A model generated the notes under the pieces. It was given only the letters and a program-made list of their open reading frames with translations, did not search any database and was not told where the DNA came from. Below are positions 1 to 9,008 of a stretch of 64,000 bases of DNA, piece after piece. This DNA comes from a virus. The stretch is from positions 31,511 through 95,510 of the IMG/VR virus record IMGVR_UViG_3300046002_005654; one strand, 5' to 3'. Made by a program: the position numbers and the translations under genes. The stretch's first letter is position 1; each line of letters starts with the position of its first letter.

Positions 1-3000
1 ATTAGAAAGTCCTTCTAATTGGCCTTTAAATAACATATAAGCTTTATTTATTAAATCAAAGTAATAAATTCCTTTAGATGTGTTTAATACACTCCACTTA
101 TTTACGGTTCCTGAAATTGTAGTTGCATATTTATATCTATCTAATACATTTCCAGTTCCTAACTGTATAGATAAACCATCACTTCCTTGAGTTTGTACTC
201 TAGGATTGATAGATATGTAAGCAATCGCCCTATCTTGTAAAGCATATACTTCGTCATTAAAGCTAATTAAAGAGTTTATACTACCGTGCTTTCCATCTAA
301 GGTCATTACTTCATTTAATTGAACATCAGTCCAATTATCTATTATTTCTCCACCAGACTTTAATTTAGTTGAAACTATATTTGTATCATAATTAACTAGC
401 CTTTTAGTAGTATAATTTAAATTTCTTCTTTTTATTAAAGTTGGTAATTGAGAATATACCTTATTATATTTATGAAATTCAGCATCTGTTGGTGAAAATT
501 TTGTATCCCAAACATTTAAGCTTATATCATTTCTATTTTTTAAATCAATAGAGGTTTCTGTTACAAATTCAACTATTTCTTCTAATTGATACACTCCTAT
601 AGAGTTTATTTCAACATCAGTTTTTACTATTCTAGCAAATTTAAATGGATGAACAAATGTATCTCCTGGAGATTTTATAAATACAGTTGGATATAATTGA
701 TTAATTTCTTTATAATCTCCTATTTCAATATAATTACTTCTAGTTTTATCTTCATAACTATTACCTCCATATATATTTCCTAAATATATTTCATTGTCAG
801 ATTTAATTAATTCTCCTATTAACGCATTATTATCACCTGTTAATCCAGTAGACGTAAATATTGATTCTAATTTTGGTCTATCCCAACTATTTGTTGATAT
901 ATCATTGTTTCCAGTAACTAAAGTAACACATCTATTTCCGTAACTATTTATAGAAATTATTCTTCTATTGAATGGCCCATTTTTGTTATAGGTAGCACTA
1001 TCTCCATCTGAATAAAAACTTTTTAATGAATTTGAATACCTAAATTTATAGTCATTATTATATAAAGTACTATCTTGACCTTTTTCAGTTATTTCTGGAA
1101 GACCATATATGTCGACTAAAGTATTATTTGGAGAAGGAGTATAATAACTTGTTATTGGAACTACAGGAATTCCAATAGTAAATGGATTTGAAGTTGTTTT
1201 TCTTTCTATATATGTTGGAGAAGCTAAAGGGCCTTGAGAAGCCGTTACAGTTATAGTTCCAGTTACCTCAGCTGATGATGTAATTTTTAAAAAATAAACA
1301 TTATTTGGATTTATTAAAAATGAAGTTTCAGTTTTAAATACTGTATTAGTTCCAATAACTCCAGTTAATATTGTTCCTGAAATTGGATTATTTCCTTCTA
1401 CATCATAACATATACTAACATCATATGGTACAGTTGTAAAACCTACAGAAGGAGTTATTAAATAAGAAACTGTGCTTTCATTATAATTAATAGGGTCTAA
1501 AGTTGTATTTATTCCTTTTTGGCCATCACTATAAAATATTAAGTTATCTACATCGACTACGGTTCCTGTATCTACTAAATCATTAACAAATGTAAATGTG
1601 TTTCCATTTACATTACTTGTGTTAGACAATTCTCCATAACCTCTATAAAACATTGAATGAGTTACTCTTTCAGGTATTGAATCAGCTGGATGGCTTATTA
1701 ACCCTCTGTTTAAAGGATGAAAAACATTTCCTATAATTGATTCAACTGAACTTGAATATTGCGGAGATAGTCCATCAATTGCTTTACCTTCATGAACAGC
1801 AACATATGCAGCTTGAGTTAAATCTAATTCTCTAACCCATGAATTGTTTACTGAATTTTTTAAAGCTCCTTTAATTCTTAATTTTAATCCACTTGATAGT
1901 GGAATTGTTCCTCCAAATAAAACTTCAGGAGAATACATTTGCAACATTGAATTATATTGATATAGTGTTCCAGCCCTATCAACTACTTTATTCGCTAAGT
2001 GAACTTCAGTTTCTGGCCCGCTATTGTAGTTATTCATTACATCTAAATGACTTGCCTTTCTTAATGGCTTAACATTTCCATATAATGATGTTTGATTGCA
2101 ATTTCTTTGCAATATGTTTGGCATTTTTAAAATAGAATCTGACTGAGTTTTTATATTGTCATATATTTGAGCTCCTTTTGAAGACTTTTCATCTATCATC
2201 ATTCCATTAAGAATTCCATTAGCTACTATAGTTCTATCATTTAAAGTTCTTTCAGCGACAACTATCTTATATCCAACAGGTTTATCGTAATCACTTAATC
2301 CAGAAGTACTTAACCATATAAAAAAATCTGATTTTAAAGTAACGCTTAATGTATTAAAATTACCTTCTAAATTACCTGAAAGAGATTTAAAATCAGCTAT
2401 CCAGTTTGGAAGAGAAAATTGTCCATAAATATTAAAAAATTCAATACCTATCCTATATATTTCTTCATCTTTAAAATATTTATTGTCTGGATTGGTATCT
2501 GTTGTTTTTGTAAGTTCATATCTTAAATATTTTCCATCCCCTCCAAATGTATATCCATTTTCTTGAAATTTATATGTATTATAATTTAAATTTACAGAAT
2601 CATTTTTTATAAGCGTTAAATTTGAATAATCTGGAACTCCAGACACAGCGCTTAATGTAAATGGATCTCCCGTAGGAACTCCGCCAGACAATCTTAAATT
2701 ATCATATATTGTAGATGATTTTGCACTATTAAAAGAATATGCTCTACAGTCTAAATCAACTGTAAAATTTATTTCTTTATAATTTGACAAAAATAATCTA
2801 TTAAATTTTGAAACTATATGTTTTGGAATTATGATATCAGAGCCTAGAAATAAAAATTCTTCTAGAGATACGGTGCTGATTATGGTTCCATCATCATAAA
2901 TATTAATACTTTTAGTAGAAGGTATTTCTCTATCATCTATTATTGATATAGAAGGAACTTCATTATATGATGTATATTTTATTGCATAAGTTTTTATATT

Positions 3001-3846
3001 TGTGTATGCTGGATCAATATTAGATATTGTTATACTAGTAGTAGCTCCAACAACTTCGTTTAAAGCTCCTCCACCCAAAGCTCCCTTATCTAAAGGAATC
3101 ATTTCACTTAATGGAGATATCTTTGTTTGAGAAGAGTTTACTCTGTATAAATTATAAGCATACTGTATCATTCCAGCAGTATGACTTCCACCAACTGAAA
3201 CTGAATCTATAATTGGTTGCGTAAGTTTGTATTTACCAACCATATCTACCACGTTTACAGGAACATCTATTAAGTTTTCTAAATCTTTATTTAATATAGA
3301 ATGCTCTATATTTAAAAACTTAAGTTGATTATTTCCATCAACCCAATATATTTTATCTATATTTTTATTTTCAAAATTATTGATAGCTTGTATTGGTGTG
3401 TTTTTAGAAAAATTCATATCTCTTAAATACAATAATGTAATATCATAATTATCATATCTCATCTTCCAAACACAATCAAATCCATTATCATCTGTAGTAA
3501 ATAATAATAAATACGTTCTGCTATTTGCATGACCAATTATTACTTGATCTCCACTAGTAGAAGATCCGTAATTTATTTCAGTATTTTTATATACAATATC
3601 ATCACCTCCAACATATCTAATTATTTTTTCAGTAATACCATCTGTAATTCTAGTTGTTATTACTGGAGTTGGTATTTTAAATATTAATGAATTACCTTTT
3701 TCATTTGTAAGAGAACCAGTTGATTGAGAATCAGTAGCTATTACCCTTACGTTTTTACCTTCAAAGTAAAATTGGTTTGGATATTTACTTTTAGATATAT
3801 CCTGCATCATACCGTCGTAAGAATGCGTTATTTGTTTATTTGCCAT
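1..3846 (-). CDS. Very large neck/tail structural protein (muzzle or tail-stabilisation type), C-terminus outside window
   Basis: An open frame of 1282 codons starts with MANKQITHSYDGMMQD and runs off the left edge, so the C-terminus is missing. The sequence is beta-rich with many Asn/Thr/Ser-rich stretches and no enzyme motif. Its size, late position and place directly after the 252-codon neck-type gene match the very large tail-stabilisation or muzzle protein that crAss-like phages encode next to a ring protein. That assignment is from gene order and size, not from a domain I can see. The start is set by the first ATG after an A-rich leader 24 nt downstream of the previous stop. It is probably translated from the same late message as its right-hand neighbours. 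Confidence 0.6.
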   Translation of the reverse strand, partial: MANKQITHSYDGMMQDISKSKYPNQFYFEGKNVRVIATDSQSTGSLTNEKGNSLIFKIPTPVITTRITDGITEKIIRYVGGDDIVYKNTEINYGSSTSGDQVIIGHANSRTYLLLFTTDDNGFDCVWKMRYDNYDITLLYLRDMNFSKNTPIQAINNFENKNIDKIYWVDGNNQLKFLNIEHSILNKDLENLIDVPVNVVDMVGKYKLTQPIIDSVSVGGSHTAGMIQYAYNLYRVNSSQTKISPLSEMIPLDKGALGGGALNEVVGATTSITISNIDPAYTNIKTYAIKYTSYNEVPSISIIDDREIPSTKSINIYDDGTIISTVSLEEFLFLGSDIIIPKHIVSKFNRLFLSNYKEINFTVDLDCRAYSFNSAKSSTIYDNLRLSGGVPTGDPFTLSAVSGVPDYSNLTLIKNDSVNLNYNTYKFQENGYTFGGDGKYLRYELTKTTDTNPDNKYFKDEEIYRIGIEFFNIYGQFSLPNWIADFKSLSGNLEGNFNTLSVTLKSDFFIWLSTSGLSDYDKPVGYKIVVAERTLNDRTIVANGILNGMMIDEKSSKGAQIYDNIKTQSDSILKMPNILQRNCNQTSLYGNVKPLRKASHLDVMNNYNSGPETEVHLANKVVDRAGTLYQYNSMLQMYSPEVLFGGTIPLSSGLKLRIKGALKNSVNNSWVRELDLTQAAYVAVHEGKAIDGLSPQYSSSVESIIGNVFHPLNRGLISHPADSIPERVTHSMFYRGYGELSNTSNVNGNTFTFVNDLVDTGTVVDVDNLIFYSDGQKGINTTLDPINYNESTVSYLITPSVGFTTVPYDVSICYDVEGNNPISGTILTGVIGTNTVFKTETSFLINPNNVYFLKITSSAEVTGTITVTASQGPLASPTYIERKTTSNPFTIGIPVVPITSYYTPSPNNTLVDIYGLPEITEKGQDSTLYNNDYKFRYSNSLKSFYSDGDSATYNKNGPFNRRIISINSYGNRCVTLVTGNNDISTNSWDRPKLESIFTSTGLTGDNNALIGELIKSDNEIYLGNIYGGNSYEDKTRSNYIEIGDYKEINQLYPTVFIKSPGDTFVHPFKFARIVKTDVEINSIGVYQLEEIVEFVTETSIDLKNRNDISLNVWDTKFSPTDAEFHKYNKVYSQLPTLIKRRNLNYTTKRLVNYDTNIVSTKLKSGGEIIDNWTDVQLNEVMTLDGKHGSINSLISFNDEVYALQDRAIAYISINPRVQTQGSDGLSIQLGTGNVLDRYKYATTISGTVNKWSVLNTSKGIYYFDLINKAYMLFKGQLEGLSN

Positions 3847-3869
3847 CTTCAAAATGTCTTTTTAAGTTA

Positions 3870-4628
3870 TTAACGGAATTTTCTCAATCTTTCTTTTTCG
3901 CCAGATTTCTTGAAGAAACTTTCGTGACTTGTATTTGATAGTATCAATCTATTTATAGAATTCATAACAGATTCCATTCCATCTACGCTTGGCATTTGCA
4001 ATGCTGTAAAAGCACTTGGCATATAGAAATATCTTTTTTGTTGAATATATTCAAAAGCTTTATCTGTTATCTTGCCCATTAAATACATAGGCTCTAAATA
4101 ACGACTTAAAATATAATATTCCATACCAAGTAACACTTTTTCATTATCTGGTATTAAAGGATACCCATCGTCATCTGTAGCTATGCCTCTATATGCAACT
4201 TGAACTTCTCCATCTCGTATAGAAGAAAATAAGACTCCTTTTTGTACAGAATATGTATATTCATTTCTTCTGTGATTACCTCTTAATTCAAAATCTGTGT
4301 TTCCTTGATTTTCAAATTCATTTGGATCAAAATGATAAATATTTGTAGACTCTCTCATTGCTACTGGGTGATTTAGAACTCCATCTTCATCAGCATCCAT
4401 ATACCTAACTCCGCTTAATGTCAAAATATCACAAGGCAATTCAGCTTTGTGATTTTGAAGTACTAAATTAGGAGATATTTTATCAATATATATTACTGGA
4501 GCTCCAAGCAATCTTATAAACTCTAAAGCGTATTCAGCTGCTTCTTCATAGTTTAATTCAGAAGCTAATGGATTACGAAGTATTCTCCATAAAACAGTCC
4601 CTAAAGACTTATAATTAATTACTTTCAT
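3870..4628 (-). CDS. Neck/ring-type structural protein of crAss-like phages
   Basis: 252 codons. The N-terminus (VINYKSLGTVLWRILRNP) and the following helical stretch are of a type I associate with a conserved late protein of crAss-like phages encoded just before the giant muzzle/stabilisation protein. A ring or tail-tube position is therefore likely, but it is inferred from synteny. There is no signal peptide, membrane segment or catalytic motif. Its start overlaps the end of the 194-codon gene by 14 nt, suggesting coupled translation. Confidence 0.6.
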   Translation of the reverse strand: MKVINYKSLGTVLWRILRNPLASELNYEEAAEYALEFIRLLGAPVIYIDKISPNLVLQNHKAELPCDILTLSGVRYMDADEDGVLNHPVAMRESTNIYHFDPNEFENQGNTDFELRGNHRRNEYTYSVQKGVLFSSIRDGEVQVAYRGIATDDDGYPLIPDNEKVLLGMEYYILSRYLEPMYLMGKITDKAFEYIQQKRYFYMPSAFTALQMPSVDGMESVMNSINRLILSNTSHESFFKKSGEKERLRKFR

Positions 4629-5178
4629 TGTTTATTGTTGTTTTATTATATAATAAATACGAATCAAATTTTTCTTTATCCTCATCGTTTATTCTTTTTC
4701 CAAGTAATCTACTAAATGTTCTGTTAACTTTAAAAGAAAATAACTTTTTATTCATAAATACTAAGTTATATTTTTTAAAATATATTCTAAACACGTATTT
4801 AGATGTATGATTATTTAAGTATCTTACTAGAAGTTTTTTAGATTTAGACTCTTCGTCTTCTAACCATAGTTTATTAGTGGCTACCCAGTCTACTGGAGCT
4901 GGATTATAAAGCTTTCCATTAACTATTCTAGGAACTCTTTTGTCTTTTCTTATACATAAAGTAGACCCTATATATGGAATAGTATATTCTAAGCCGTCTT
5001 CAATTATTAAATTTATTAATCCTTTATTAAATTCAGATATTATATCTTTATATTGTTTTCCAGTTATACTTATATCTATATTATTTTTAGTAAAATATTT
5101 ATAATAATTATTTATACCATAATCAGTATTTATTTTACCTTCCGTTCTGTTGTTCTTGACCAGCACTGTTTGAGTCAT
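4615..5178 (-). CDS. Late structural protein, unknown role
   Basis: Basic, Tyr- and Asn-rich protein of about 187 residues between two neck-type genes. A start at 5199 (MLKKIKK) is possible but would overlap the upstream gene by 65 nt; the ATG at 5178 (MTQTVLVK) reduces this to 44 nt and is preferred. The middle contains an IPYIGSTLCIRKDKRVPRI segment and the end a basic FSRLLGKR patch. I recognise no domain. Its position argues for a neck or tail assembly protein. Confidence 0.5.
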   Translation of the reverse strand: MTQTVLVKNNRTEGKINTDYGINNYYKYFTKNNIDISITGKQYKDIISEFNKGLINLIIEDGLEYTIPYIGSTLCIRKDKRVPRIVNGKLYNPAPVDWVATNKLWLEDEESKSKKLLVRYLNNHTSKYVFRIYFKKYNLVFMNKKLFSFKVNRTFSRLLGKRINDEDKEKFDSYLLYNKTTINNESN

Positions 5179-5842
5179 TTTCTTTATCTTCTTTAACATT
5201 CATTTTAATAGCTAGTTCACTAACTATTTCAGCTTTAATTAAATCTACGTAATGAGGTTGTAATGGGTATTCTGTTGTATCTTCATCAAAACAAGATGGA
5301 GCATCCGTACAATCACAACAATTTGTATAATTAAGTAAATCTAATGGATCTTCAAACACTCCTGTTATAGTTATACATTCTAATAAATCTAATGTATTCA
5401 TTTCACTTAACAAGTAAATATGTTTATCATTATCTAGAAACGCAAATATAGCATTATTATATGGAGAATATTTACTATAAATAGCTTTTTCTTTTGTAGT
5501 AAAATTAAATGGTATTGCTATTCTATTTGTAGGTCTTACATTTGTAACAGCTGTTTTAACGTGTAATTCTATTGGTTGAGGAATAGGACGCTTAGTTCTT
5601 AAAATAGTGTCACATTCAAGCGTTAAGCCGCATTGGTTAGCAGATACAATCTCTAAACCTAAACATAATGTCTGAGTTATAGAAATATCTGTAGTATGTT
5701 GAAAATTATTAAGATCTTGTCTTAAATATTTACTTCTTTTTAAACCAAGTAGATATGTTATGTATCTATTTGATATTTCTCCATCGTCTGTATAAAGCTT
5801 TAAGCTTTCACGAACGTCATATATTATCTTATTTAGCTTCAT
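5135..5842 (-). CDS. Neck/tail structural protein with Cys cluster
   Basis: 235 codons, starting MKLNKIIYDVRESLKLYTDD. It resembles a conserved late protein of crAss-like phages that lies near the ring and muzzle genes, so a ring/collar role is the best guess. A short Cys cluster (NCCDCTDAPSC, around residue 175-185) could bind a metal or form disulfides. The C-terminus is charged and Gln/Asn-rich. It lies just downstream of the terminator that ends the exonuclease transcript, so late transcripts must read through that site or start from an unseen promoter. Confidence 0.55.
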   Translation of the reverse strand: MKLNKIIYDVRESLKLYTDDGEISNRYITYLLGLKRSKYLRQDLNNFQHTTDISITQTLCLGLEIVSANQCGLTLECDTILRTKRPIPQPIELHVKTAVTNVRPTNRIAIPFNFTTKEKAIYSKYSPYNNAIFAFLDNDKHIYLLSEMNTLDLLECITITGVFEDPLDLLNYTNCCDCTDAPSCFDEDTTEYPLQPHYVDLIKAEIVSELAIKMNVKEDKENDSNSAGQEQQNGR

Positions 5843-5853
5843 ATGTTATTAAA

Positions 5854-5893
5854 TAAAAACGCCCTCAAACTACTTATTGAGATTGAGGGCGTT
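5854..5893 (-). terminator. Rho-independent terminator after the exonuclease gene
   Basis: Perfect 11-bp inverted repeat: AACGCCCTCAA at 5858-5868 and TTGAGGGCGTT at 5883-5893, with the T-run on the minus-strand RNA (GCGTTTTTA). It lies 6 nt past the exonuclease stop codon. Confidence 0.85.
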
Positions 5894-5898
5894 CTGTG

Positions 5899-6834
5899 TT
5901 ATTGTTTAAGTTCTTTAAATTTTAAATAATTTGTATTACTCATTTCAAAGAACCTTCCAGATTCATTGTCTTTCATAATATGTTTAATTGTTCCTCTGTT
6001 AGAGCAAACCTCTTTAATATGTTCTATATCGAAAGAACCATTAATAGGTGATGTTTGTTTAACTTTTCCATTAGCGACACCTGCATGAGTATATGGATTT
6101 TCAAGAAACTTGATTTCGTTGTAAACATTTTCTAATTGTCTTACATCTTCATCGCAATAGTCAAGCATTTTTTGTAATGCATCTCTATCATTTTTGAATA
6201 CGATGTCCATCCATAATCCAATTTCTGTTTTAATCTTTCCTTCAAATCCTAAGAATTTAGATATATAGTCTAATTTATTTGAATTCAAATACAATTTAGA
6301 TCTTGCAATTTTTAATGTATCAAACTGTCTATAACTTGGTAGCATTTTTAATCTGTGATATAATGCTCTAGTTCTTAACCATTTAAGGTCAAAGTTATCT
6401 CCATTATGCGCTACAATTAAATCTGCTTCGTTTAATGTTTCTATAAATTGTTCTACTAAAAAGTAATCTGATTGATCTTTATCCCAATTAAGGTTGTATA
6501 CTTCGTCTTCACCAAGCCATTTATATGATACACATATAATAGCTCTTTCCTTTATAATTTGCTCAGGAGATACATTTTGTTTAAATCCAGCTCTCCAGAA
6601 CCAACCAATATTTGGTGATGTTTCAATATCATATACTAATATTTTAGCTTTTACAGAAGATAATCTACTAATAGATTCTCTATTTTCTTGATTTACTTCT
6701 CTTAAAGCTGTTTTACAATTACCTATAGTTGTTTCAAATCCTTTTAATCTAAGATGATTTCTTAATCTTTTAGAACCTTCTTTTAAATAACCAGTTTTAC
6801 TTCTTAAAAATTCTTTAATTTCAATTAACTCCAT
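5899..6834 (-). CDS. DnaQ/RNase H-like 3'-5' exonuclease (DEDD family)
   Basis: About 311 residues. Exo I is VYDIETS (Asp69, Glu71), Exo II is AHNGDNFD (about residue 140-148) and Exo III is YCDEDVR (about 228-234), the acidic quartet of DEDD exonucleases that bind two metals; the fold is like YprB or DNA-polymerase proofreading domains. An upstream frame reaches 6861, but the promoter -7 box at 6859-6866 covers that ATG, so MELIEIKE at 6834 is the likely start. It is flanked by its own promoter and terminator between lysis and neck genes, so it is probably expressed at another time from the late genes around it. A role in DNA processing or in degrading host or displaced DNA is inferred. Confidence 0.85.
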   Translation of the reverse strand: MELIEIKEFLRSKTGYLKEGSKRLRNHLRLKGFETTIGNCKTALREVNQENRESISRLSSVKAKILVYDIETSPNIGWFWRAGFKQNVSPEQIIKERAIICVSYKWLGEDEVYNLNWDKDQSDYFLVEQFIETLNEADLIVAHNGDNFDLKWLRTRALYHRLKMLPSYRQFDTLKIARSKLYLNSNKLDYISKFLGFEGKIKTEIGLWMDIVFKNDRDALQKMLDYCDEDVRQLENVYNEIKFLENPYTHAGVANGKVKQTSPINGSFDIEHIKEVCSNRGTIKHIMKDNESGRFFEMSNTNYLKFKELKQ

Positions 6835-6858
6835 ATGTTGTTTTTTTTTAAACTTATA

Positions 6859-6890
6859 CAAAGTTATAACAAATAAATGACAATTCCTAA
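6859..6890 (-). promoter_or_regulatory. Promoter of the TTAGGA family for the exonuclease gene
   Basis: On the minus strand: TTAGGAATTGTCA (6878-6890), then the box TAACTTTG (6859-6866), which fits the Bacteroidota TAnnTTTG -7 element. The spacing equals that of the four other copies near 33.8-35.9 kb. Confidence 0.75.
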
Positions 6891-6913
6891 TTTTTTAGCA
6901 ATTATTTTATAAT

Positions 6914-7546
6914 TTATTTCTTAATATTAATTAATCTTAACTTATAACCTATAAATATATTCTTATTAGTATCGAATCCAGCAGAATATATATCGCCTCT
7001 TCTATTTTGTATTCCTAAATCAACTTTAACTACAAAATTAGATAATGATGCATTATTATATGTTTCTACTCCTGTATATAAAGCAAATACAGTTTGTTTA
7101 ACAGGTACTGAAACTTCTACTTTTTTTTCTTTTATAGTATAAGTTGGTTTTATATAATTAATAGTTCCAACTGATTCAGCTTCTACGGTTAAATTTATAT
7201 CTTTATTATCAAAGTTTTGACTGTATTTATTTATCTTAACGGCATTCATAAATAAATGTAATTTCTGAATACTATCTTTAGCTTTTAAATAATCAACAAC
7301 TAATTGTTTGTCTAATGGATTTACAATAGTTATTTTCTTATCTTTAAAGACAATACTATCTTTAATGATAGTATCATGTACCTTTATTGGTTTTAATGCA
7401 TTAAACGAGCCGTGTTGAGCTGGTATTATAACCTCAGTATTTTGAACAGAAGGTAAAACTTTATTACTGCAACTTCTTTGTATAAATATAACAAACAATA
7501 ATACTATTATAATTATTTGATATATAAACTTTTTAATATCTATCAT
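6914..7546 (-). CDS. Membrane-anchored protein of the lysis cassette (spanin-like or unknown)
   Basis: 210 codons. The N-terminus is a single membrane anchor (about residues 8-25, IIIIVLLFVIFIQ) followed by a Cys-containing exit, then a Lys/Asp-rich region and beta-rich C-terminal half. It overlaps the endolysin gene by 4 nt (ATGA), so the two are co-translated. This position suggests an inner-membrane spanin-like part of the lysis system; topology supports it, but no spanin family match is visible. Confidence 0.5.
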   Translation of the reverse strand: MIDIKKFIYQIIIIVLLFVIFIQRSCSNKVLPSVQNTEVIIPAQHGSFNALKPIKVHDTIIKDSIVFKDKKITIVNPLDKQLVVDYLKAKDSIQKLHLFMNAVKINKYSQNFDNKDINLTVEAESVGTINYIKPTYTIKEKKVEVSVPVKQTVFALYTGVETYNNASLSNFVVKVDLGIQNRRGDIYSAGFDTNKNIFIGYKLRLINIKK

Positions 7547-8118
7547 TGTAAATATTTTTTAAACAACCAATAATAACCAGCTATTAAATTAGCTTTATCA
7601 GTTCCGTTTATAATTCTTCTAGCTCCAATTGGATCTTCTGTTTTTTCATTAAAATACATTTCTAAGCATTTACCTGTAAAATCACCAACATTAGAACTTC
7701 CTTTCAACATTCCTTCAAACATTACTTTTGTAGCAACGTCTAAAGTTAAACATAGTTCTGGATTACTAAGTAAATTTAACTTTAATAATCTACTTAATAA
7801 CTCATAATTTTCATACCAAGTAAGTTGAACAAATCCTCTTCCGTAATATATTTTATCAGGAGTATTATAAGCCACTCCAGAATGCTTTAATTTCTTTCCG
7901 TAAGGCCTTGTTTTACCCTTACCATATTCTTCTATAGGTCTTATGGTTTTTGCAGTTTCATGGTAAGTGGTGGCTAACATGTAAGCTAGCCACCTAATAT
8001 CATTTAAACCTTTACTATCCCATTCATTAAATATTGCTTCAAATCCACTAACTTGTGATTGTGATAATTTACCAAAATTTAATCTATAGTTATTATAAAA
8101 ATTTAATCTATTTATCAT
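7543..8118 (-). CDS. Endolysin, GH19 chitinase/lysozyme-like
   Basis: 191 residues with GH19 features: YHETAKTIRPIEEYGKG (catalytic Glu region), GRGFVQLTWYENY and a C-terminal RRIINGTDKANLIAGY repeat-like helix. GH19-type phage endolysins cut the glycan strands of peptidoglycan. There is no signal peptide, so release would depend on the holin-like protein encoded upstream. The gene is about the length of a single catalytic domain, without a separate binding domain. Confidence 0.85.
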   Translation of the reverse strand: MINRLNFYNNYRLNFGKLSQSQVSGFEAIFNEWDSKGLNDIRWLAYMLATTYHETAKTIRPIEEYGKGKTRPYGKKLKHSGVAYNTPDKIYYGRGFVQLTWYENYELLSRLLKLNLLSNPELCLTLDVATKVMFEGMLKGSSNVGDFTGKCLEMYFNEKTEDPIGARRIINGTDKANLIAGYYWLFKKYLQ

Positions 8119-8124
8119 ATTTTT

Positions 8125-8451
8125 TTATTTAGTCATTAACCATAAAAGATAAGAAAATACTATTCCAATTAAACCTCTTTGAAACCATTTCAAAGTATCT
8201 AATTTATCTGCATCTAATATTTGTTTATCTTCTAAAGCTTGAACTCTTTTGTCTAAAGAATCTAGTAACGAAACCATTCCCTTATGACCATTTAACGAAG
8301 AACCTATTAAGGCTGATTCTATATTTCTAACACTATCTTTTACATCTACCATATCAGATTTATAAACCTTAAAATGATTTTCTAAACGATCTATTTTTTC
8401 CTCCATTATGCTTTTTTTTCTATTTCTTACTACTTCTCTTTCTTCGTTCAT
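8125..8451 (-). CDS. Coiled-coil protein with C-terminal membrane segment, lysis cassette
   Basis: 108 residues. A charged heptad-rich region (IDRLENHFKVYKSDMVDVKD..., residues 18-85) is followed by one membrane helix at the C-terminus (LIGIVFSYLLWLM). This tail-anchored design and the location between a holin-like gene and the endolysin suggest a lysis accessory protein. An internal ATG at residue 16 is an alternative start. Confidence 0.55.
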   Translation of the reverse strand: MNEEREVVRNRKKSIMEEKIDRLENHFKVYKSDMVDVKDSVRNIESALIGSSLNGHKGMVSLLDSLDKRVQALEDKQILDADKLDTLKWFQRGLIGIVFSYLLWLMTK

Positions 8452-8464
8452 TTTTTTTTGATAG

Positions 8465-8656
8465 TTACATTTTATCTTTTAGCTTTAATATAGTTTCAGT
8501 TACTTTTGTACTTCCTAAATATACTGTAGCAATTATGATCCATTGAGAACCATTTAATTTTCCAAAGTATAAGTATAATGTAGCTATTATAAATACTGTA
8601 AATGTTTTACTTATAGCCTTACCTATATATTTATCTACAAATTCTTGTCTACTCAT
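8465..8656 (-). CDS. Small holin-like membrane protein
   Basis: 63 residues with two hydrophobic stretches (about 15-30 and 38-52) and a charged C-terminus (KLKDKM). Size, two-helix topology and place directly before the endolysin group fit a holin. A promoter box lies 21 nt upstream. Confidence 0.6.
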   Translation of the reverse strand: MSRQEFVDKYIGKAISKTFTVFIIATLYLYFGKLNGSQWIIIATVYLGSTKVTETILKLKDKM

Positions 8657-8676
8657 TTTTCATATTATTTAATTTA

Positions 8677-8684
8677 CAAATTTA
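8677..8684 (-). promoter_or_regulatory. Possible -7 box upstream of the holin-like gene
   Basis: TAAATTTG on the minus strand fits TAnnTTTG and lies about 21 nt before the start codon. No TTAGGA-type upstream box is present, so it would be a different promoter class. Confidence 0.4.
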
Positions 8685-8698
8685 TTAAAACTAATTAA

Positions 8699-9001
8699 CT
8701 ATTCTCTTTCAATGCCTAAATATATTAAAACTATATCTTCTATATAAGCATTATCTGCAGCCCATTCAGTATATTGATCGTCATTTATTGGAACATTTCC
8801 TGTAGCTACAATAGTAAAAATAGTATTTGTTGTATCAAATTCTCCTTCTATTAAACTTGGATTAATTACTATTTCTTCAGAAATAACTTCGTAATAAGTA
8901 TTACAAGAAGTATCTGTAGTACTATTTATTATAGGTCTAACTAAAAGTTTATTAGCTATTTTTGCAGGTAATCCTACTAGAATTGGTTTAATGTTTATCA
9001 T
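8699..9001 (-). CDS. Small late protein, unknown
   Basis: 100 residues; the N-terminal third is basic and the rest acidic with beta-strand character (EEIVINPSLIEGEFD). It follows the giant fibre gene by 7 nt, so it may be a fibre chaperone or attachment protein. No domain recognised. Confidence 0.5.
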   Translation of the reverse strand: MINIKPILVGLPAKIANKLLVRPIINSTTDTSCNTYYEVISEEIVINPSLIEGEFDTTNTIFTIVATGNVPINDDQYTEWAADNAYIEDIVLIYLGIERE

Positions 9002-9008
9002 AATGTTA

